Of a stretch of DNA of 64,000 nucleotides, positions 59,411 through 64,000 are shown piece by piece. The DNA is from JALOOX01 sp964557955 (GTDB lineage: Bacteria > Desulfobacterota > Syntrophobacteria > Syntrophobacterales > Syntrophobacteraceae), in contig CAZLCS010000034.1 in the NCBI GenBank assembly GCA_964557955.1, positions 1 to 64,000 on the forward strand, given 5' to 3'. Below the pieces are notes generated by a model, which saw only the letters and a list, made by a program, of their open reading frames with translations, had not been told where the DNA came from and searched no databases. The first letter of the stretch is position 1, and each line of letters begins with the position of its first letter. The position numbers and the translations under genes were made by a program.

Positions 59411-61207
59411 ATGGGTGGCTTTCTTCCCACAACCCATGAAGAGATGACGGCGCGGGGATGGCGGCAGGCTGATATCGTGCTGGTTACGGGCGACGCCTAT
59501 GTGGATCATCCCTCCTTTGGCGTCGCCGTCATTGGGCGTTGGCTGGAAGCGCATGGCTACAGGGTATGCGTGTTGGCCCAGCCCCGCCACGACTCCCCGG
59601 ATGGTTTCAGGGTTTTCGGAAAACCGCGACTCTTTTTCGGCATCACCGCGGGAAACCTGGATTCCATCGTCGCCAACTATTCAGGGAATGGCCGCGTGCG
59701 CGACCAGGACGACTACTCGCCCGACGGCAATCCGTACTTCGGGGCCGAACGGAACCGCAAGCAACGGCGCCGACCCGATCGGGCGACCATCGTGTACTCC
59801 CAGTCGGCCAGGGCTGCCTACAAGGATGCTCCCATCATACTCGGCGGCCTGGAAGCCTCCCTTCGGCGGTTTGTGCATTACGACTATCAGCAGGAGAAGC
59901 TTCGTGCTTCGGTGCTCACCGACGCCAAAGCCGATCTTCTCGTTTACGGAATGGGGGAGCGGGCCGTCATCGACGCGGCTCGACGCCTGGACGCCGGACA
60001 GCCGCTCTCTGGTATTCCGGGGACCTGCGAAAGACTGAGTCCAGCCCAGCTGGCCCAGCGGGCCGTTGAAGGCGAAAGGGTGATCCTGCCTTCCCTGAAG
60101 GATTTGAAGAGCGAAGTCTCCAGGTTCATGGAGGCGGAGCTCATGCTCGAAAAGCACGCGAGGGCTGGTGACCTGGTCACTATCCTGCAATATCAGCAGG
60201 CGATGTGGGTCCTTCAGAATCCTCCGGCCGAAAACCTTTCCCCGGATGAGCTCGATGCGGTTTATGAGCTGCCGTACACCGGACAGCCGTATCCTGCAGC
60301 GGGTGACGTGCCCGCATGGCGGATGGTGCGGGACTCCATCACCACGGTTCGGGGGTGCTGCGGGGGCTGTTCGTTTTGCGCCATCACGCGGCACCAGGGA
60401 GCAAAGCTCACCTCACGGAGCGTGGATTCCGTGGTGCGGGAAATCAAAAAGCTCTGCAGCGCGAAGCATTTCAGGGGGACGGTGAGTGACCTGGGAGGGC
60501 CGACGGCCAATCTATACGGGGTTTCGTGCACCCGTGAGGCTCAAAGCCCGTGTAAACGCCGCGACTGCCTCTATCCCCGCGTCTGCCGGCATCTGGACAT
60601 CAATGAGCAAAGGATGCTGGACCTCCTGGCGGCGGCATCAAATGTCGAGGGTGTGAAGCACGTCTTCATTTCCTCCGGACTCCGGATGGAGCTCCTTCTG
60701 AGAACCCCGGCGCTGCTGGAGAAACTCCTCGAGCATCACACGCCCGGCGCCCTGAAGATCGCCCCCGAGCACACGGAGCCTCATGTACTCAAATTGATGC
60801 ATAAAGGGGCGGGTGATCTGCTCGAACGATTCCTCGTCGAGGCTCGGAGAGTCTCCGGACGGCTGGGAAAACGGCTGCACCTGAGGCCTTACTTCATGGC
60901 CTCCCATCCGGGCTGCACACCGGAGGACATGGAGAAGCTCCGTGTGAAGGCCAAAGAGCTGGGGATCGACGTGCGGCAGTTTCAGGATTTCACGCCGACC
61001 CCGGGAACCCTTTCGACGGCCATGTATGTATCGGGCCTGGACCGGGACACCCTACGGCCCATCTTTGTCCCCCGCAGAAGAAGCGAGCGCCGGCTCCAGC
61101 GTGAGGCGCTGGAATCCGTGACCCTCAAGCAGCAGCCGGGGGACAAGGGGAGGTCATCCCAGGCAGGAGGCCGGTCGAGAGAAGAGCCGCAGAAGAGGGC
61201 GGGGTGA
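59411..61207 (+). CDS. YgiQ-family radical SAM protein
   Basis: 598-residue protein of the YgiQ/UPF0313 family. The N-terminal half is B12-binding-like or rigid (LPTTHEEMTARGWRQADIVLVTGDAYVDHPSFG is the family start). The radical SAM cluster motif is CCGGCSFCAI (CxxxCxxC) at about residue 316. DLGGPTANLYG and CKRRDCLYPRVCRHL follow, and a SAM-domain end lies in LKIAPEHTEPHVLKLMHKGA. The C-terminal region reads FQDFTPTPGTLSTAMYVSGLD. The reaction is not established. A charged basic tail ends the protein. Confidence 0.9.
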   Translation: MGGFLPTTHEEMTARGWRQADIVLVTGDAYVDHPSFGVAVIGRWLEAHGYRVCVLAQPRHDSPDGFRVFGKPRLFFGITAGNLDSIVANYSGNGRVRDQDDYSPDGNPYFGAERNRKQRRRPDRATIVYSQSARAAYKDAPIILGGLEASLRRFVHYDYQQEKLRASVLTDAKADLLVYGMGERAVIDAARRLDAGQPLSGIPGTCERLSPAQLAQRAVEGERVILPSLKDLKSEVSRFMEAELMLEKHARAGDLVTILQYQQAMWVLQNPPAENLSPDELDAVYELPYTGQPYPAAGDVPAWRMVRDSITTVRGCCGGCSFCAITRHQGAKLTSRSVDSVVREIKKLCSAKHFRGTVSDLGGPTANLYGVSCTREAQSPCKRRDCLYPRVCRHLDINEQRMLDLLAAASNVEGVKHVFISSGLRMELLLRTPALLEKLLEHHTPGALKIAPEHTEPHVLKLMHKGAGDLLERFLVEARRVSGRLGKRLHLRPYFMASHPGCTPEDMEKLRVKAKELGIDVRQFQDFTPTPGTLSTAMYVSGLDRDTLRPIFVPRRRSERRLQREALESVTLKQQPGDKGRSSQAGGRSREEPQKRAG

Positions 61208-61260
61208 GGAAGGTTGCAGAGCTGATCGAATCCCCCATGGTGGTGTCTCGCGATGAGCTT

Positions 61261-62700
61261 TCAGTGCTGCACGGTTTTCGCGCGCTTATGCCTCGTCGGA
61301 ATGCCCGCGAGTGCCAGGTGCCTGTAGATACTGGGAACGCTCAAGCCTGACACCCGGCTGGCCAGGCTGATGTCATGGCGAGTGGCTTCCAGAAGTTTTG
61401 AGAAGTATTCGAAATCACGCATGGCCTTGTGCACATCATAAGGAACGAAATCTTCGGCGGTCTGAGGCTCGGAGCTCTCAGAAGGCGGCGCGGAAGACGT
61501 CCGGGCCATCTCCTTGAACTGCTCTTCACGCTCGCGCAAAAAACAGAGGCGGACATTGCCGGGAAGATGCTTGGGGACAATGACGGGATCTCCTCCTGCG
61601 TTGATCACTGCCGCCTCCATGGCACTTGCGAGCTCCCGAACATTGCCCGGCCATCGATAGCCGAGCACGACCCTGGAGAGCTCGTCGGAGAGCTGCTTGG
61701 GCTCCAAGCCGTAACGGTCGCAGAAGAGGTCGATGAAATGCCTGGCCAGTCTTTCCCTGTCCTCACCCCTCTCCCTCAGTGGAGGAAGGACAATCTCGAC
61801 CGTGCGGATTCGGAAAAGCAAGTCCGCCCGGAAGGTGCCCTCGCGCGTCATCTCGTTGAGGTCGCGGTTTGTGGCGGCGATGAGCCTGAAGTCGCTCGAA
61901 TGCTCCCGGCCGGATCCCACGGCCCGGTACCGGCGCTCCTGGATCACCCGCAAAAAGGACTTCTGAAGCGATAAGGACATCTCCCCCACTTCGTCCAGAA
62001 AGAGCACCCCTCCGTCCGCTTCGGCCACCAGTCCCTTTCGGTCTGCATGAGCTCCCGTGAAAGCACCTTTGACATGACCGTAGAGGAGGCTTTCGATGAG
62101 GGTATCCGTCATGTTCGAACAATCCACCACGATGAAGGGGCCGGCCTTTCTGCGGCTGTTTTTGTGGATGGCTTTTGCCGCCAGTTCCTTTCCGACCCCC
62201 GTTTCCCCCGAGATCAGGACGCTTGCATCGCTCTTTGCCGCTTTTTCCATCTCCCTGAGAGCGCACTGTATGGAAGCGTCTTCACCTTGTATGCCGCTTC
62301 GGTCGAAATGGGGGGTGACGGTACGCTGTTCTCTGGCATCCCTGCGATAATGCAAAGCACTCTGAAGCGTATCCTTGATCACTTGTGGCGACGCCGGCTT
62401 GCGGATGTAGTCCCAGGCCTTGCCCTGCAGGGTTTCTTGAGCTCCATAGAAAGAGCCCAGACCGGTAATGACGATGACTTCCGGATGACCTTCCGCAGCG
62501 GCAAGGGCGTCGATGGCTTTGAGGCCGTCGCCGTCGGGCAGATCGAGATCCAGGCAGATCACGTCAACACCCTTTCGGGCCTCGGCTTCCCCCGCACCCA
62601 GGCTGTCCGCGAGCAAAACCTCGTGGCCCATACCGGAGAAGAGCCGAAGAAAGCTCTTTCTCACGAGCTCGTCATCATCGATCACCAATATCCTGGCCAC
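61261..62700 (-). CDS. NtrC-family sigma54-dependent response regulator
   Basis: Enhancer-binding regulator (479 aa). Receiver domain with Asp51 in CLDLDLPDGDG and Lys in RKPASPQVI. AAA+ domain with Walker A GETGVGKE, the sigma54 contact loop GAFTGA, Walker B GGVLFLDEVGEM, and a C-terminal helix-turn-helix (SGLSVPSIYRHLALAGI). GTG 62700 follows AAGGAACAACAGAA; a TTG at 62727 is an alternative. It lies just after the hybrid kinase, the likely phosphodonor, and should act with RpoN on distant promoters. Confidence 0.9.
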   Translation of the reverse strand: MARILVIDDDELVRKSFLRLFSGMGHEVLLADSLGAGEAEARKGVDVICLDLDLPDGDGLKAIDALAAAEGHPEVIVITGLGSFYGAQETLQGKAWDYIRKPASPQVIKDTLQSALHYRRDAREQRTVTPHFDRSGIQGEDASIQCALREMEKAAKSDASVLISGETGVGKELAAKAIHKNSRRKAGPFIVVDCSNMTDTLIESLLYGHVKGAFTGAHADRKGLVAEADGGVLFLDEVGEMSLSLQKSFLRVIQERRYRAVGSGREHSSDFRLIAATNRDLNEMTREGTFRADLLFRIRTVEIVLPPLRERGEDRERLARHFIDLFCDRYGLEPKQLSDELSRVVLGYRWPGNVRELASAMEAAVINAGGDPVIVPKHLPGNVRLCFLREREEQFKEMARTSSAPPSESSEPQTAEDFVPYDVHKAMRDFEYFSKLLEATRHDISLASRVSGLSVPSIYRHLALAGIPTRHKRAKTVQH

Positions 62701-62731
62701 TTCTGTTGTTCCTTGATCATTCCGCAACCGT

Positions 62732-64000
62732 TCAACGACAATTCTTCCGCACCATTTCCACCAGGGTGTAAGGCGTCATGGGCTTGATGGCAAATCCCGA
62801 AACCCCCTCTTCCCCGGCCCTCCTCTCCAGGGCAGGCTCCACGTGCCCGGTGCAGATGACGATACGGGCGTCCCTGTTCAAAGTGAGCATTCTGGCCGAC
62901 ATCTCGAGTCCGCTCATCCCCGGCATGGACTGGTCAGTGAGGACCAAACCGAAGCGACCGGGGGCATCTGCAAACAGGCGAAGTCCTTCCTCGGCGTTCT
63001 GTGCGGTTTCGACTTCGAAGCCGGCACTCCGAAGCGTCCTGGACATGGCTGACAGCGCTCCAACGTCATCGTCCACAATCAGCAGTCGCCTGTTTTCCCC
63101 GTGCAATACGCACAGCTCTCCCGTGAGAGGGAGAGTGCGCACGGGGGCCTTGGGAAGATGCAGGGTGAAGGCGGTTCCCAGGCCGGGCGTGCTCTCGACC
63201 TTGATGGAACCTCCGCCGCTGCTCAGGATGGAGTGTACGACAGCCAGGCCCATCCCCGTCCCGCCCCTGGACTTCTTGGTTGTGAAGAAGGGCTCGAAGA
63301 TGCGCTCCATGTCCTCCGACCCGATGCCAACACCCGTGTCACGAAACGTAAGGGTGATGAACTCACCCCCCGGCGGCTCCGCCTGGGCCTTGAACCCTTG
63401 ATTTTCCCTCTGCTCCTCACCCAGTGAGACCTTAATGAGTCCACCCCTGGGCATGGCCTGCCGAGCGTTCTGCAGGAGATTCAGGACCACCTGCCGCATC
63501 TGGGCCGCATTGGCGTAGACACAATCGTAACGGTCTTCGAGCTCCAGCTCGAAGGTAATCTCCCCGTGCAGGTCGGTCTCAAACGCATCGAGGCTCTCGC
63601 GCAGGATGGGGACCAGGTGAAGAGGCTCCCGGGTTATGTTCTGCTGCCGGCTGTATTCCAGGACCTGCTCGACAAGCCTGGCGGCCCTCTGAGCCGCCTG
63701 CAGAGCCTCCGAAAGTGCTTCTTTGCTCTCCCCATCCTCGGTTCTGTTCAGCGAATAGTCGATATTGTAGATAATGGGAACCAGGTTGTTGTTGAGGTCA
63801 TGGGCCAGCCCCCCTGCAAGGACGCCGATAGCCCGCAGTTTCTGTGCCTGGAAGAGCTCCTGTTCCACCTGCTTGAGATCGGTCACGTCGATCCCGAGCT
63901 CCATGACCATTCGCTCTCCCGTTTCGTCCTCAAAAGCGTAGTCGTGAATCCGGAACGTTCGCCCTTTGTCGTCGGTGAACTCCCACTCCACGGGCCGGCC
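62732..64000 (-). CDS. Hybrid histidine kinase (PAS-kinase-receiver), 5' end beyond window
   Basis: C-terminal part (at least 420 aa) of a sensor kinase; the gene enters from beyond position 64000, since codons continue in frame past the apparent GTG. Visible domains: the end of a PAS/PAC domain (TFRIHDYAFEDETGE), HisKA with His in LAGGLAHDLNNNLVPI, HATPase with FRDTGVGIGSEDM and GTGMGLAVVHS, and a C-terminal receiver (LIVDDDVGALS, Asp in LVLTDQSMPGMSG). The kinase type matches NtrB-like one-step sensors. The stop lies about 30 bp from the start of the sigma54 regulator, forming a two-component pair. Confidence 0.88.
   Translation of the reverse strand, partial: GRPVEWEFTDDKGRTFRIHDYAFEDETGERMVMELGIDVTDLKQVEQELFQAQKLRAIGVLAGGLAHDLNNNLVPIIYNIDYSLNRTEDGESKEALSEALQAAQRAARLVEQVLEYSRQQNITREPLHLVPILRESLDAFETDLHGEITFELELEDRYDCVYANAAQMRQVVLNLLQNARQAMPRGGLIKVSLGEEQRENQGFKAQAEPPGGEFITLTFRDTGVGIGSEDMERIFEPFFTTKKSRGGTGMGLAVVHSILSSGGGSIKVESTPGLGTAFTLHLPKAPVRTLPLTGELCVLHGENRRLLIVDDDVGALSAMSRTLRSAGFEVETAQNAEEGLRLFADAPGRFGLVLTDQSMPGMSGLEMSARMLTLNRDARIVICTGHVEPALERRAGEEGVSGFAIKPMTPYTLVEMVRKNCR

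Overview
The window reads as chromosome of a GC-rich, Gram-negative, sulfate-reducing deltaproteobacterium (Desulfobacterota, Syntrophobacter-like; this is inference). The strongest evidence is a complete qrcABCD set, the menaquinone reductase of sulfate respiration. It is supported by a tungsten aldehyde:ferredoxin oxidoreductase family gene, a cobalamin-type domain protein, phoB-phoR-phoU, and a candidate selenoprotein. No plasmid, phage or IS core genes, tRNAs, rRNAs or CRISPR arrays were seen.

Layout. 0-6 kb: a sulfotransferase, an overlapping DUF2339/DUF3999 membrane pair, and a B12-domain-like protein without its histidine ligand. 6-9.5 kb: phoU, phoR, phoB. 10.0-10.3 kb: a large, Alu-domain-type SRP RNA. 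10.3-13.7 kb: a TraB-like protein, a HAD phosphatase and nadB. 13.8-15.1 kb: two unknown membrane proteins. 15.5-20.8 kb: qrcDCBA on the minus strand, with a sigma70-like promoter and a perfect CRP/FNR/HcpR-type palindrome upstream. 21-25 kb: EEP hydrolase, nitrilase, CheW, glutamine amidotransferase and a small membrane protein. 25.6-30.3 kb: radA, glnS and an OmpA-domain protein. 30.4-39.5 kb: recC-recB-recD, with a 7-bp tandem repeat after recB.

39.5-41.4 kb: a dispersed palindromic repeat, then the most unusual locus. A 55-codon dual-CxxC gene is interrupted by one in-frame TGA that is followed by a SECIS-like hairpin. It overlaps a second small ORF that also carries an in-frame TGA. Both lie downstream of a thioredoxin/CcdA-like fusion. 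41.5-43.6 kb: an E1 alpha/beta pair of a 2-oxoacid-type dehydrogenase with no E2/E3 nearby. 44-50 kb: a Met-rich secreted protein, a hybrid sensor kinase that runs into remnants of an amidohydrolase pseudogene, and the aldehyde oxidoreductase. 50-54.8 kb: a very large SARP/BTAD ATPase regulator and two small proteins. 55-58.5 kb: trehalose synthesis (otsA, otsB) with a VTT membrane protein separated from otsA by one stop codon in the same frame. 59-64 kb: a small protein, a YgiQ-type radical SAM protein, and a sigma54-type response regulator next to a hybrid kinase cut by the window edge.

How it fits together: Qrc takes electrons from periplasmic hydrogenases or formate dehydrogenases via cytochrome c3 into menaquinone for sulfate reduction. 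The thioredoxin/CcdA fusion and small Cys(/Sec) proteins suggest a thiol redox module. The kinases and regulators point to phosphate control and to two separate uncharacterised signalling systems. Gene starts were chosen from ribosome-binding sites where visible. Function calls rest on motif recognition without database searches.
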